Below are positions 1 to 7,596 of a stretch of DNA of 60,527 bases, piece by piece. Source of the DNA: an uncultured Eubacteriales bacterium. Its GTDB lineage: Bacteria; Bacillota; Clostridia; Oscillospirales; Oscillospiraceae. A program made the translations under genes and the position numbers. The stretch spans positions 824-61,350 of the forward strand of contig ONVI01000019.1 of assembly GCA_900321275.1 (NCBI GenBank), given 5' to 3'. Under the pieces are notes generated by a model. The model made no database searches, was not told the origin of the DNA, and saw only the letters and a list, made by a program, of their open reading frames with translations. The first letter of the stretch is position 1. Each line of letters opens with the position of its first letter.

Positions 1-1308
1 CTCGGCCATGTCGTTCTTGCCGTCGACGATGGTCACGTCATACTTGACGTCGTCGGTCTCGAGGCTCTTGAAGTAGTTGAGCATCTCGTTGCGGTAGAGG
101 GTCATGAAGTTGTCGTCGAACTGGTAGATCGCGATGCCGACCTTGTAGGTGCCCTTTGCGGGAGCCGCAGCGGCGGGCGCGGCCTCGGCAGCGGCAGGAG
201 CTGCAGCAGCAGTGGCAGCGGCCTCGGCGTTGGTGACCTTCACGTAGTCGACCCAGTAGTAGTTGTCAATGGCGTCGCCGTTGAGGGCCTTGACGGTCAC
301 GTCGACAGCGGCGTGGGACTGGCCGATATGGTCGTTCAGGACGGTACCGGTCATGGTGCCCTCGTTGACCATCTGCTGGCACTCCTCAAGCGCGTCAACA
401 CCCACAAGGTAGATGTCCTTGCCCACGGTGCGGCCCGCCGCGGTGATCGCGGTGGCGGCGCCGAGCGCCATGGCGTCGTTGTTGCAGAAGACAACCTCAA
501 CGGCGTCGCCGAACTTGGCGAGGTCGGTGGAGCAGATCTCCTGGCCCTTCGCCTGGGCCCAGTTGCCGATCTGGTCGTCGAGGCACTCCACTTCAATACC
601 CGCATCCTTGAGCGCCTTGATGGAGAACTCTGTGCGGTACTGGGCGTCGATGTTCTCGGGATCGCCCTCGATCATGATATAGCCGACCTTGCCGTCGCCG
701 TTGATGTCGCCGTGATTGGGCAGCTCGGCAATGATCTCGCCCTGATAGGTGCCGGACTGACGGGCGTCAGCGCCGACATAGCAGACCTTGGCGTTGTTGA
801 GGATACCCTCATAGCTCTCATCGCCCTTGTCGCCGAGAGGCTCACGGTTGATGAGGATGCAGGGGATGTTGGCGGCGACGATCTTGTCGATCGCAGCGTC
901 GGCGGAAGAGGTCTGGACGAGGTTCAGGATGATCGCGTCCATGCCCTGGGTGATGAAGTTGTCGATCTGGTTGTTCTGCTCGGCCATGTCGTTCTTGCCG
1001 TCAACGATGGTGACGTCGTACTTGACGTCGTCGGTGTTGAGGCTCTTGAAGTAGTCAAGCAGCTCATTGCGGTAGAGGGTCATAAAGTTGTCGTCGAACT
1101 GGTAGATCGCGACGCCGACTTTATAGGTTTTCGGTCCTGCGGCGGGAGCTTCGGTCTCAGCGGGAGCCTCGGTTGCAGCAGGGGCCTCCGTCGCGGCGGG
1201 AGCCTCGGTTGCAGCGGGCTTTTCCGTCGCAGCGGGCGTGCTCTGACCACAGGCGGCAAGGCCGAAAATCATGGTCAGCGCAAGCAAAAGCGCGAGTATT
1301 TTTTTCAT
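1..1308 (-). CDS. Tandem-domain galactose/glucose-binding (MglB-like) lipoprotein, partial
   Basis: Extracellular sugar-binding lipoprotein of an ABC importer, running off the left edge (436 codons visible, no stop). The start at 1308 gives a lipoprotein signal (MKKILALLLALTMIFGLAAC) and an Ala/Thr/Glu/Pro spacer with repeated ATEAP units. Domain 1 (about residues 58-360) follows E. coli MglB closely: DDNF, LINREP, the calcium loop DINGDGKVG, NWAQAKG, NNDAMA, GVDAL and TVLND are all present. Known galactose-contact positions are kept except that the histidine equivalent is Asn. After an Ala-rich linker, domain 2 begins (about residue 387) and repeats domain 1: 46 of the 50 visible residues are identical. 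The importer's ATPase and permease genes are not in the window. Family assignment is firm; the sugar specificity is inferred. Confidence 0.9.
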   Translation of the reverse strand, partial: MKKILALLLALTMIFGLAACGQSTPAATEKPAATEAPAATEAPAATEAPAETEAPAAGPKTYKVGVAIYQFDDNFMTLYRNELLDYFKSLNTDDVKYDVTIVDGKNDMAEQNNQIDNFITQGMDAIILNLVQTSSADAAIDKIVAANIPCILINREPLGDKGDESYEGILNNAKVCYVGADARQSGTYQGEIIAELPNHGDINGDGKVGYIMIEGDPENIDAQYRTEFSIKALKDAGIEVECLDDQIGNWAQAKGQEICSTDLAKFGDAVEVVFCNNDAMALGAATAITAAGRTVGKDIYLVGVDALEECQQMVNEGTMTGTVLNDHIGQSHAAVDVTVKALNGDAIDNYYWVDYVKVTNAEAAATAAAAPAAAEAAPAAAAPAKGTYKVGIAIYQFDDNFMTLYRNEMLNYFKSLETDDVKYDVTIVDGKNDMAE

Positions 1309-1364
1309 CTGGTACTCCTCTTTTCCAATTGAAAAATTTGAAGTTTCACACACTTCTGTATGCA

Positions 1365-1393
1365 ATTTTACTAATGCCCTGCCCTACTGTCAA
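1365..1393 (-). promoter_or_regulatory. Sigma-A promoter for the sugar-binding lipoprotein
   Basis: On the minus strand TTGACA (1393-1388) and TAAAAT (1370-1365) are separated by 17 nt, about 60 nt upstream of the start codon at 1308, which is preceded by GGAGTACCAG. It lies downstream of the rplT terminator, so the lipoprotein is transcribed independently. Confidence 0.7.
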
Positions 1394-1494
1394 GTGAATT
1401 TTGGGGTAGGAGAACAGGCTTCGTGCATTCTGTCATATTTTTGAAGTTCTTTTTGTGCAAAGCGCCGGGAAGCGTGGAAAACTTTTGTAAAGGC

Positions 1495-1540
1495 AAAAAA
1501 GAATCCGCCTTCGAGGTACCTGCAGTACCTCAAAGGCGGA
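1495..1540 (-). terminator. Rho-independent terminator of infC-rpmI-rplT
   Basis: Long stem TCCGCCTT.GAGGTAC paired with GTACCTC.AAGGCGGA around a TGCA loop, followed on the minus strand by a T-rich run, 24 nt beyond the rplT stop. Confidence 0.85.
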
Positions 1541-1563
1541 GCTCTTTTCTGCTTCGGGCGCGA

Positions 1564-1917
1564 TTACTTTGCGGCCTTGGCCATCTCGCACAGGGCGGTG
1601 AAGGCGGCGGCGTCATGGATCGCCATCTCGGAGAGCATCTTGCGGTTCATATCGACACCGGCCAGCTTCAGACCGTGCATGAAGGTGGAATAGTTCATGC
1701 CGTTCATTTTGCAGCCTGCGCTGATACGGGTAATCCAGAGCTGACGGAAGTCTCTCTTCTTCTGCTTGCGGCCGACGTAAGCGTAACGGCCGGACTTCAT
1801 CAGCTGCTCGTTTGCCATCTTATAGTGACGGGACTTGTTGCCCCAGTAGCCCTTTGCAAGACCCAGAACCTTGCTTCTGTGCTTGCGGGTCATCATTGCG
1901 CCTTTAACTCTTGCCAT
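1564..1917 (-). CDS. rplT: 50S ribosomal protein L20
   Basis: Primary 23S rRNA-binding protein, needed early in large-subunit assembly, and in Firmicutes the repressor of its own operon. 117 aa, the usual length. It starts [26 protein letters not shown] and contains the family blocks [10 protein letters not shown] and [20 protein letters not shown]. Third gene of infC-rpmI-rplT, 34 nt after rpmI, with a strong terminator behind it. Autoregulation is known for the family and is consistent with the attenuator-like hairpin seen upstream of infC. Confidence 0.98.
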   Translation of the reverse strand: MARVKGAMMTRKHRSKVLGLAKGYWGNKSRHYKMANEQLMKSGRYAYVGRKQKKRDFRQLWITRISAGCKMNGMNYSTFMHGLKLAGVDMNRKMLSEMAIHDAAAFTALCEMAKAAK

Positions 1918-1951
1918 TGTTCAATATCCTCCTATAGTACGTCAATCCTTA

Positions 1952-2149
1952 TTATTTATAAGGAATCATTTTCTTGATGGTGGCCTCGTTGGTCACATCG
2001 GCATAAGCGGCGTCGCGCAGACGGCGGCAGCGCTTGGTGGTCTTCTTGGTGAGGATATGGCTCTTGAAAGCGTGTGCGCGCTTGACCTTACCGGACTTGG
2101 TGAGATTAAATCTCTTCTTGGCACCACTATGGGTCTTCAGTTTAGGCAT
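1952..2149 (-). CDS. rpmI: 50S ribosomal protein L35
   Basis: Small basic protein of the large ribosomal subunit, 65 aa as expected. Begins [24 protein letters not shown] and continues with the typical Lys/Arg-rich [16 protein letters not shown] block. Lies between infC (56 nt away) and rplT in the classical order, so it is translated from the same attenuated transcript. Confidence 0.97.
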   Translation of the reverse strand: MPKLKTHSGAKKRFNLTKSGKVKRAHAFKSHILTKKTTKRCRRLRDAAYADVTNEATIKKMIPYK

Positions 2150-2205
2150 GGTAGTTTCTCCTTCCGTAACTTCAATACAGGGAAAGATCCCGCTGTATAC
2201 ATGGA

Positions 2206-2787
2206 TTATTCGGCCTCGGGCGCGGCTTCCGGCGCCTTGGGCTGCTTGGGCTTCGCCGGCTTTTTCGGCGGCGTCTGGGGTTTGGGGGAGAGGAACATGG
2301 ACATGCTGCGCCCTTCGAGCTTCGGCATCTTATCCATGTTGGCGATCTCCGCGCACTTGGCCGCAAAGTCCTTGAGCAGATCGGCGCCGATCTCGGTATG
2401 CGCCATCTCCCTGCCGCGGAAGCGTACGCTGACCTTGACGCGGTCCCCGTCGTTTAAGAACTTCTGGGCGTTCTTGAGCTTGGTGTTGAAGTCGTTGGTG
2501 TCGATGCCGGGAGACATACGGATCTCCTTGATCTCGATCACGCGCTGATTCTTCTTGGCTTCCTTCTCTTTCTTGGCCTGCTCGAAGCGGAACTTGCCGT
2601 AGTCCATGATCTTGCAGACGGGAGGATTGGAGCCCGGAGCGATCTTGACCAGATCAAGCTCATGCTCGGTCGCGATGCGCAGCGCGTCGACGACGGACAT
2701 GATGCCGAGCTGCTCGCCCTGATCGCCGATCAGGCGCACTTCTTTGTCAAGGATCTCTTCGTTGATTTGATGAGCAGCGTTTGCGAT
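2206..2787 (-). CDS. infC: Translation initiation factor IF-3 (ATC start)
   Basis: Binds the 30S subunit, prevents premature 50S joining and proofreads the start codon and initiator tRNA. Family blocks are clear: [42 protein letters not shown] and [17 protein letters not shown], followed by a Lys/Pro/Glu-rich tail. No ATG exists near the N-terminus. The only in-frame GTG (2796) lies inside the Shine-Dalgarno sequence GGAGGTG (2800-2794). The ATC at 2787 is 8 nt after GGAGG and gives the expected N-terminus, so I use it. Rare AUU/AUC/AUA starts are known for infC and let IF-3 control its own synthesis. First gene of the infC-rpmI-rplT operon. Confidence 0.93.
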   Translation of the reverse strand: MANAAHQINEEILDKEVRLIGDQGEQLGIMSVVDALRIATEHELDLVKIAPGSNPPVCKIMDYGKFRFEQAKKEKEAKKNQRVIEIKEIRMSPGIDTNDFNTKLKNAQKFLNDGDRVKVSVRFRGREMAHTEIGADLLKDFAAKCAEIANMDKMPKLEGRSMSMFLSPKPQTPPKKPAKPKQPKAPEAAPEAE

Positions 2788-2893
2788 TGGAAACACCTCC
2801 GAAAATGATTACTTGGTCGACTGCAAAATCGCCAGGTAATTTCGCCCTGTTTTGCGGCTGCCGCGCAGGCGGCGGGCAAAACGGCAGTCAAAT

Positions 2894-2922
2894 GAAAAAG
2901 CTCGGATGCACGGCATCCGAGC
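2894..2922 (-). promoter_or_regulatory. Attenuator hairpin in the infC leader (L20-leader-like)
   Basis: A 10-bp perfect stem (GCTCGGATGC with GCATCCGAGC, 3-nt loop) followed by CTTTTTCATTT sits between the infC promoter and its start, in a leader of about 240 nt. Premature termination controlled by L20 is the known mechanism for this operon in Firmicutes. The rRNA-mimic pseudoknot was not resolved by eye. It could also serve as the deoC terminator. Confidence 0.65.
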
Positions 2923-3034
2923 GCAAAAACACAGTGAACCCCCGAAAGGGCGGTGCTTTTATTGACCGCGGCTGGCGCAGTTGCCGCCGGGTGAGGCAGG
3001 GTGGATGCCGTACCTTCTTTGTTTTAGCTTCGAT

Positions 3035-3063
3035 AATATAACAGGTTTGTGGGGCGTTGTCAA
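3035..3063 (-). promoter_or_regulatory. Sigma-A promoter of infC-rpmI-rplT
   Basis: Minus-strand TTGACA (3063-3058), 17-nt spacer, TATATT (3040-3035). It begins 10 nt after the deoC stop codon, giving infC a long regulated leader. Confidence 0.8.
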
Positions 3064-3072
3064 GAGAAAAAA

Positions 3073-3756
3073 TCAGTATTTCTCGTCCGGGGCGCCTGCG
3101 AGCTTCTCCTGCTCCATGGCGAGCTTGACAACCCGGCTGGTGCCGAGGCGGTCGGCGCCCAGGCTGATGAAGTCCTCCGCATCCTGCAGGCTTGCGATGC
3201 CGCCGGCCGCCTTGACCTTGAGCAGCTTCGGAGAGTGCTCCCGCAGCAGCTTTACGTCCTCGCGCGTCGCGCCGCCCTTGGAGAAGCCCGTGGAGGTCTT
3301 GATGAAGTCGGCCCCGCAGTCGGCGACGGTCTTGCACAGGTGCACCTTTTCCTCTTCGGTGAGCAGGCAGCACTCGATGATGACCTTGAGGATCTTGCCC
3401 TTTGTGGCCTCGCGCACGGCGCGGATGTCGTTTGCCACGTCCGCCCAGCAGCCGTCCTTGACCATGGAGAGGTTGATGACCATGTCGATCTCGTCAGCCC
3501 CGTTCTTCACGGCGTCGGCGGCTTCGAAGGCCTTGGCGGCTGTGGTCATGTAGCCGTTCGGAAAGCCGATGACCGTGCAGAGCGTCAGCCTGTCGCCCAC
3601 GTAGCGCTTCGCCCCCGCGACATGGCAGGGCGGGATGCAGACGCTGGCGCAGTGATAGCGGATCGCCTGGTCGCAGAGGGCGCGGATCTCCTCGCTCGTG
3701 CAGTCGACGCGCAGGAGGGTGTGGTCGCATTTTTCGAGAATGTCTTTGATATCCAT
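3073..3756 (-). CDS. deoC: Deoxyribose-phosphate aldolase
   Basis: Class I aldolase that splits 2-deoxyribose-5-phosphate into glyceraldehyde-3-phosphate and acetaldehyde, the last step of deoxynucleoside salvage. 227 aa, normal length. Family motifs visible: CTVIGFPNGYMTTAAKAFEA, DEIDMVINL, FIKTSTGFSKGGAT and the Schiff-base lysine region KVKAAGGI. AAGGAG lies upstream of the ATG. It is a single gene without other deo genes nearby. The acetaldehyde product could feed the bifunctional AdhE encoded at 43-45.7 kb, though nothing links them by position. Confidence 0.96.
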   Translation of the reverse strand: MDIKDILEKCDHTLLRVDCTSEEIRALCDQAIRYHCASVCIPPCHVAGAKRYVGDRLTLCTVIGFPNGYMTTAAKAFEAADAVKNGADEIDMVINLSMVKDGCWADVANDIRAVREATKGKILKVIIECCLLTEEEKVHLCKTVADCGADFIKTSTGFSKGGATREDVKLLREHSPKLLKVKAAGGIASLQDAEDFISLGADRLGTSRVVKLAMEQEKLAGAPDEKY

Positions 3757-3862
3757 AAAATCGACTCCTTATTAAAATACTGTGAATCAATTATATCCGA
3801 TCCGGCCATCATATTCAAGCGCGGCTCACGAATAAGATGGAACATCTTACGAAAAGGACGGC

Positions 3863-4495
3863 ATGCGCATGGACATGATACAGGAAAACAATCGGGTGCG
3901 GCTGTGCGGCACGATGGCCGGGGCGCCGCGATATTCCCACTGCGCGGGCGGGCAGGACTTCTGGCTCTTCCCGCTGGAGGTGCGGCGGCTGTCGGGCAGC
4001 AGCGACGTGCTGAACATCGTGCTGCGGAGAGAGCAGCTGGCCGCGGTGGAGGCCTCGGAGCACGCGCGCCTTCTTGTGACGGGCGAGGTGAGAAGCTACA
4101 ACAACCGCCGGGACGAGGGGGCGCGGCTGGTGCTGACGGTGCTGGCGCGGGAGCTTGCGCTCACAGACGAGCCGGACGACAACCGGGTATGGCTCACGGG
4201 GACGCTCTGCAAGGCGCCGAACCCCCGCGTGACGCCGCTGGGCCGGGATATCTGCGACCTGCTGGTGGCGGTCAACCGTCGGGGCGCGCGCTCGGATTAC
4301 CTGCCCTGCATCTGCTGGGGAAGCTGCGCCCGCGAAGCGGCGGGCTGGAACGTGGGCACGGTGATCCGGCTCGAGGGGCGCTTTCAGAGCCGGGCGTACA
4401 TGAAGCTGCGCGAGGACGGGCTTGAGCGGCGCGTTGCCTACGAAATCTCCGCGTCGACGCTGGCGGCTCTGCCGTCGGACGTGGATTTGCGCTGA
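3863..4495 (+). CDS. SSB-like protein with two OB folds
   Basis: 210 aa with two consecutive segments that look like single-stranded-DNA-binding OB folds. The first (about 10-100) has NRVRLCGTMAGAP and ARLLVTGEVRSYNNR. The second (about 108-200) has NRVWLTGTLCKAPNPRVTPLGRDICD, YLPCICWG and GTVIRLEGRFQSR. The second is the better match to SSB. There is no acidic SSB tail, and the canonical ssb lies at 57.8 kb, so this is a paralogue of unknown role. The start at 3863 follows AAGGA closely; ATGs at 3869 and 3875 are alternatives. It stands alone, divergent from deoC. Confidence 0.75.
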   Translation: MRMDMIQENNRVRLCGTMAGAPRYSHCAGGQDFWLFPLEVRRLSGSSDVLNIVLRREQLAAVEASEHARLLVTGEVRSYNNRRDEGARLVLTVLARELALTDEPDDNRVWLTGTLCKAPNPRVTPLGRDICDLLVAVNRRGARSDYLPCICWGSCAREAAGWNVGTVIRLEGRFQSRAYMKLREDGLERRVAYEISASTLAALPSDVDLR

Positions 4496-4545
4496 AAAAT
4501 TCTTAAAACTGTCTTTTTCCTCTGGTAAAACGCACCGCCGCATGG

Positions 4546-4570
4546 TATGATAGGGTAAATATTTATACCC
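4546..4570 (+). promoter_or_regulatory. Extended -10 promoter and operator-like palindrome
   Basis: TGGTATGAT (TG-extended -10, TATGAT at 4546-4551) is followed by the near-palindrome GGGTAAATATTTATACCC (4553-4570), just upstream of the GGDEF gene. No good -35 is visible, which fits an extended -10 promoter. The palindrome at the expected start site could bind a repressor (inference). Confidence 0.45.
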
Positions 4571-4596
4571 TTCGGTTATGAACGGGGGAAACGCAC

Positions 4597-7155
4597 ATGC
4601 TGAAGAATCAGGGAACCAACCAAACCGCCGCAAGGCGGCAGATCCTGATCGTCGACGACGAGGAGATCAACCGGGAGATATTGGGCGACGCGGTCGCGGA
4701 CGACTATGACCTGCTGTACGCCGCCGACGGAAAAGCGGCGCTTGAGCTCATCCGCGCAAACAAAAAGACGCTTTCGCTGGTACTGCTGGATCTGATCATG
4801 CCGAGGATGAGCGGACTGGAGCTGCTGCGCATCAAGCGGGATGAGCCCGAAATCCGCGACCTTCCGGTCATTGTCGTCACGTCCGACCAGATGGCCGAGG
4901 TGGAGAGCTTCACCCTCGGCGCGCTGGACTTCATCCCGAAGCCCTATCCGCGGCAGGAGGTGATCCGGGCCCGGGTGCGGCGCGCGATCGAGCTGTATGA
5001 GGGGCGGCATATCGCCCTCTCCGCCGGGCGGGACGTGCTGGCGATCCTCTCCGGCGGCTATGAGCGCATCTATTACGTCGATCTCGGCAGCAGCCAGTAC
5101 ACCGCCTTCAGCTTTCGCGGCGTGGACATGGCGCTGCATGCCGACGGCAGCGGAGAGGACTTCTTCGCCGACTGCCTGCGCATGATCGAGCGGGAGGTCT
5201 ACGAGGAGGACCGGGAACGCCTGCTCCAGTCCGTTTCGAAGGACACGCTGCTCAACCGGCTTTCGGAGACGGGGCGCTGTACCGGCCTGTTCCGGCTGCT
5301 GGTCGGCGGCGTACCGGCATACTACAGCTTCAAGGCCGTGCTGGTGGGCGGCGCCGACCACAGCCGCGCCGTCATCGGCGTGCGCAATGTGGACAGCGAG
5401 ATCCGCAGCGCCCGCCGCATCGGGGAAACCAGTGGCTTCACCCCCGACTTTACGGGGCTTGCCAAGGCCCTCTCCCGGGATATTGAGAGCGTCTACTACG
5501 TGGATATCGAGACCGACAACTATGTGGGTTATTTCTCCGACGGGGCCTACAGCCTTCTGGAGATGGAGAGCGGCGGCGCCGATTTCTTCGGCGACTGCCA
5601 GCGCGACCTCCTGCATGTCGTGTACAGCGAGGACATGGAGAAGGTCTCCAACGCGCTCGACAAGCAGACGCTGCTGAAGGCCCTCGCGGACAGGCAGAGC
5701 TTTTCGATGGACTACCGCCTGGTGATTGAGGATCGGCCGCAGTACTACCGCATGAAGGTCATCCCCGCCGAGACCGGGACGTTCCGCCACATCATCGTAG
5801 GCGTGAGCAATGTGGACGCCCAGATCACAGAGGAGCAGCGCCTGGCGGCGGAGCAGATGAACCTCATGTCCATCACGCGGGTGGCGCAGGCGCTGGCGCG
5901 GGACTTTCTCAACATCTACTATGTGGACATCGCCACGGACTATTTCATCGAGTTCAGCCCCGAGAGCATTTTCAGCTCCATCGGCATTGAGAACCGGGGC
6001 GACGATTTCTTCGCGCTCAGCCGTAAGAACATGCCGCTGTTCGTCCATCCGGAGGATCTTTCGGATTTCGTGCGCTTCTTCACGAAGGAAAACATCCTGC
6101 GGGAGCTGGAGCTCTACGGCAGCCTCTCCTACGCCTACCGCATGATAATCAACGGGGAAACGCGCTATGTCATGATGAAGGCCGCCCGTCTGGACAGCCG
6201 CCACATCGTCATCGGCACCAGCGACATCAACGAGGAGATGCAGCGCAGGAAGGACGCGCTGGTGAGATCGAGCGTGGCGCAGGCCCTGTCCTCCGACTAC
6301 TTCCTGATCTACTATGTCGACACCGAGACCGACCGCTTTATCGAGTACCGCTCCGCCGCGGAGAAGACGGAGCTGGACATTGAGAGCGGCGGCGAGAATT
6401 TCTTCAGCGTTGCCTGGGGCTTTCTGCGGAATGTGAGCGTGGGGGATCAGGAGAAGGTGGAGTCGGTGCTGGACAAGGCGCACCTGCTGGAGCTGCTGGA
6501 GGAGACCGGCAGCTATACGCTGGAATACAGCATGATGTTCCACGGGGTGCTGACCTATGTGCACATGAAGGCCAGCCGCATGGCCGACCGGAGCGATCCG
6601 CACATCGTCATCGGTCTGCGCAACATCAGCGCCCGTGTCCGGCGGGAGAAGGAGCAGGCCCTCGCCCTGCAGAAGGCGACGGAGCTTGCCAGCCGCGACG
6701 CGCTGACCGGCGTCAAGTCCAAGCGCGTCTTTGTCGATGCGGAGGCGGAGTGGGACGAGCGGATCGCAGCCGAGCCCGATCTCGCCTTTGCGATTGTGAT
6801 GTTCGACCTCAACGGCCTCAAGTACACCAACGACACCTTTGGTCACGCGGCGGGCGACGCATACATCCGCAGGGCGTGCACGCTGATCTGCGACACCTTC
6901 GACCACAGCCCCGTGTACCGCGTCGGCGGCGACGAGTTCGCGGCGATCCTGACGGATGCGGACTATGCGCGGCGGCAGGCGCTGGTGGAGCGCTTCCGGG
7001 CGGCAAACACCGGAAACGTGCGCGACGGAGACGTTGTCGTGGCCTGCGGGATGTCCGATTATGTCCCCGGTCAGGACAAGCGCTTCCAGGACGTATTTGA
7101 GCGCGCGGACGCGGAAATGTACGAAAACAAGAAGCGGCTCAAATTTGAGCGCTGA
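4597..7155 (+). CDS. Receiver / four sensor modules / GGDEF diguanylate cyclase
   Basis: Cytoplasmic response-regulator diguanylate cyclase, 852 aa with no membrane segment. Residues about 8-125 are a receiver domain (LIVDDEEINRE, LLDLIMPRMSGLE with the phospho-acceptor Asp, VTSD, PKPY). Four tandem modules of about 130 residues follow, starting near 148, 287, 428 and 560. Each opens with a variant of IYYVD..TD, then an FF block, a (Y/F)RL..(G/E) strand block and a closing IVIG..N(V/I) strand; they look PAS-like. The C-terminal domain (about 699-850) has SRDALTGV, FDLNGLKYTND and an intact GGDEF in RVGGDEFAAI. No RxxD inhibitory site is seen at the usual place, so product inhibition may be absent. 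The start ATG follows GGGGGAAA. Confidence 0.9.
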   Translation: MLKNQGTNQTAARRQILIVDDEEINREILGDAVADDYDLLYAADGKAALELIRANKKTLSLVLLDLIMPRMSGLELLRIKRDEPEIRDLPVIVVTSDQMAEVESFTLGALDFIPKPYPRQEVIRARVRRAIELYEGRHIALSAGRDVLAILSGGYERIYYVDLGSSQYTAFSFRGVDMALHADGSGEDFFADCLRMIEREVYEEDRERLLQSVSKDTLLNRLSETGRCTGLFRLLVGGVPAYYSFKAVLVGGADHSRAVIGVRNVDSEIRSARRIGETSGFTPDFTGLAKALSRDIESVYYVDIETDNYVGYFSDGAYSLLEMESGGADFFGDCQRDLLHVVYSEDMEKVSNALDKQTLLKALADRQSFSMDYRLVIEDRPQYYRMKVIPAETGTFRHIIVGVSNVDAQITEEQRLAAEQMNLMSITRVAQALARDFLNIYYVDIATDYFIEFSPESIFSSIGIENRGDDFFALSRKNMPLFVHPEDLSDFVRFFTKENILRELELYGSLSYAYRMIINGETRYVMMKAARLDSRHIVIGTSDINEEMQRRKDALVRSSVAQALSSDYFLIYYVDTETDRFIEYRSAAEKTELDIESGGENFFSVAWGFLRNVSVGDQEKVESVLDKAHLLELLEETGSYTLEYSMMFHGVLTYVHMKASRMADRSDPHIVIGLRNISARVRREKEQALALQKATELASRDALTGVKSKRVFVDAEAEWDERIAAEPDLAFAIVMFDLNGLKYTNDTFGHAAGDAYIRRACTLICDTFDHSPVYRVGGDEFAAILTDADYARRQALVERFRAANTGNVRDGDVVVACGMSDYVPGQDKRFQDVFERADAEMYENKKRLKFER

Positions 7156-7171
7156 GCGACCCATACGGCAA

Positions 7172-7201
7172 AAACCGGCGGCCCGAACAGGCCGCCGGTT
7201 T
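7172..7201 (+). terminator. Terminator hairpin after the GGDEF gene
   Basis: AAACCGGCGGCC pairs perfectly with GGCCGCCGGTTT around a 6-nt loop, 17 nt after the stop codon. The A/T ends could let it act on both strands. Confidence 0.7.
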
Positions 7202-7213
7202 CGCTGTTTACCT

Positions 7214-7354
7214 TCTTCTCTGAGGGAGGATTCTGACGCGCGGGAAGCGTGCGACATTCCAAGCTTGCTGACCGCGAAGCGGTGGAAGGAGACTTTATTG
7301 ACTCCCTCAGTCACCAGTGTGCGCACTGGCGACAGCTCCCTCAAAGAGGGAGCT
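7214..7354 (+). repeat. Palindromic intergenic repeat, copy A
   Basis: Family unit: a TGAGGGAGG end, the block TTCTGACGCGCGGGAAGCG, a CATTCCAAGC block, the small hairpin GACCGCGAAGCGGT, GGAAGGAG, TTGACTCCCTCAGTCACC, and an AGCTCCCTCaaaGAGGGAGCT palindrome at the far end. Non-coding in effect, although it produces repeated spurious reading frames on both strands. Confidence 0.9.
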
Positions 7355-7360
7355 ATTCAA

Positions 7361-7504
7361 CCTCCCTCTTTGAGGGAGGTTTCTGACGCGCGGGAAGCGT
7401 GCGGCATTCCAAGCTTGCTGACCGCGAAGCGGTGGAAGGAGACGTTATTGACTCCCTCAGTCACCAGTGTGCGCACTGGCGACAGCTCCCTCAAAGAGGG
7501 AGCT
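7361..7504 (+). repeat. Palindromic intergenic repeat, copy B
   Basis: Second, almost identical unit immediately after copy A in the same orientation. It starts with the palindrome CCTCCCTCTTTGAGGGAGG and ends with AGCTCCCTCAAAGAGGGAGCT. Only a few bases differ from copy A, so the duplication is recent. Confidence 0.9.
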
Positions 7505-7510
7505 ATTTAA

Positions 7511-7581
7511 CCTCCCTCTTTGAGGGAGGGGGACCGCGAAGCGGTGGAAGGAGTCATTATTGACTCCCTCAGGGAGGGAGC
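7511..7581 (+). repeat. Palindromic intergenic repeat, short copy C
   Basis: A deleted form of the same unit: the left palindrome, directly the GACCGCGAAGCGGTGGAAGG block, then TTGACTCCCTC and a truncated right end. The same short form recurs at 38862-38907. Confidence 0.85.
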
Positions 7582-7596
7582 CAAGATATGCCCCCG

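Noticed and set aside
4576-7344. A 922-codon open frame on the minus strand opposite the GGDEF gene
   Set aside because: It is the GC-driven shadow of a gene with intact receiver and GGDEF motifs; its own translation is His/Val/Arg-rich without any domain, and it runs into the repeats.
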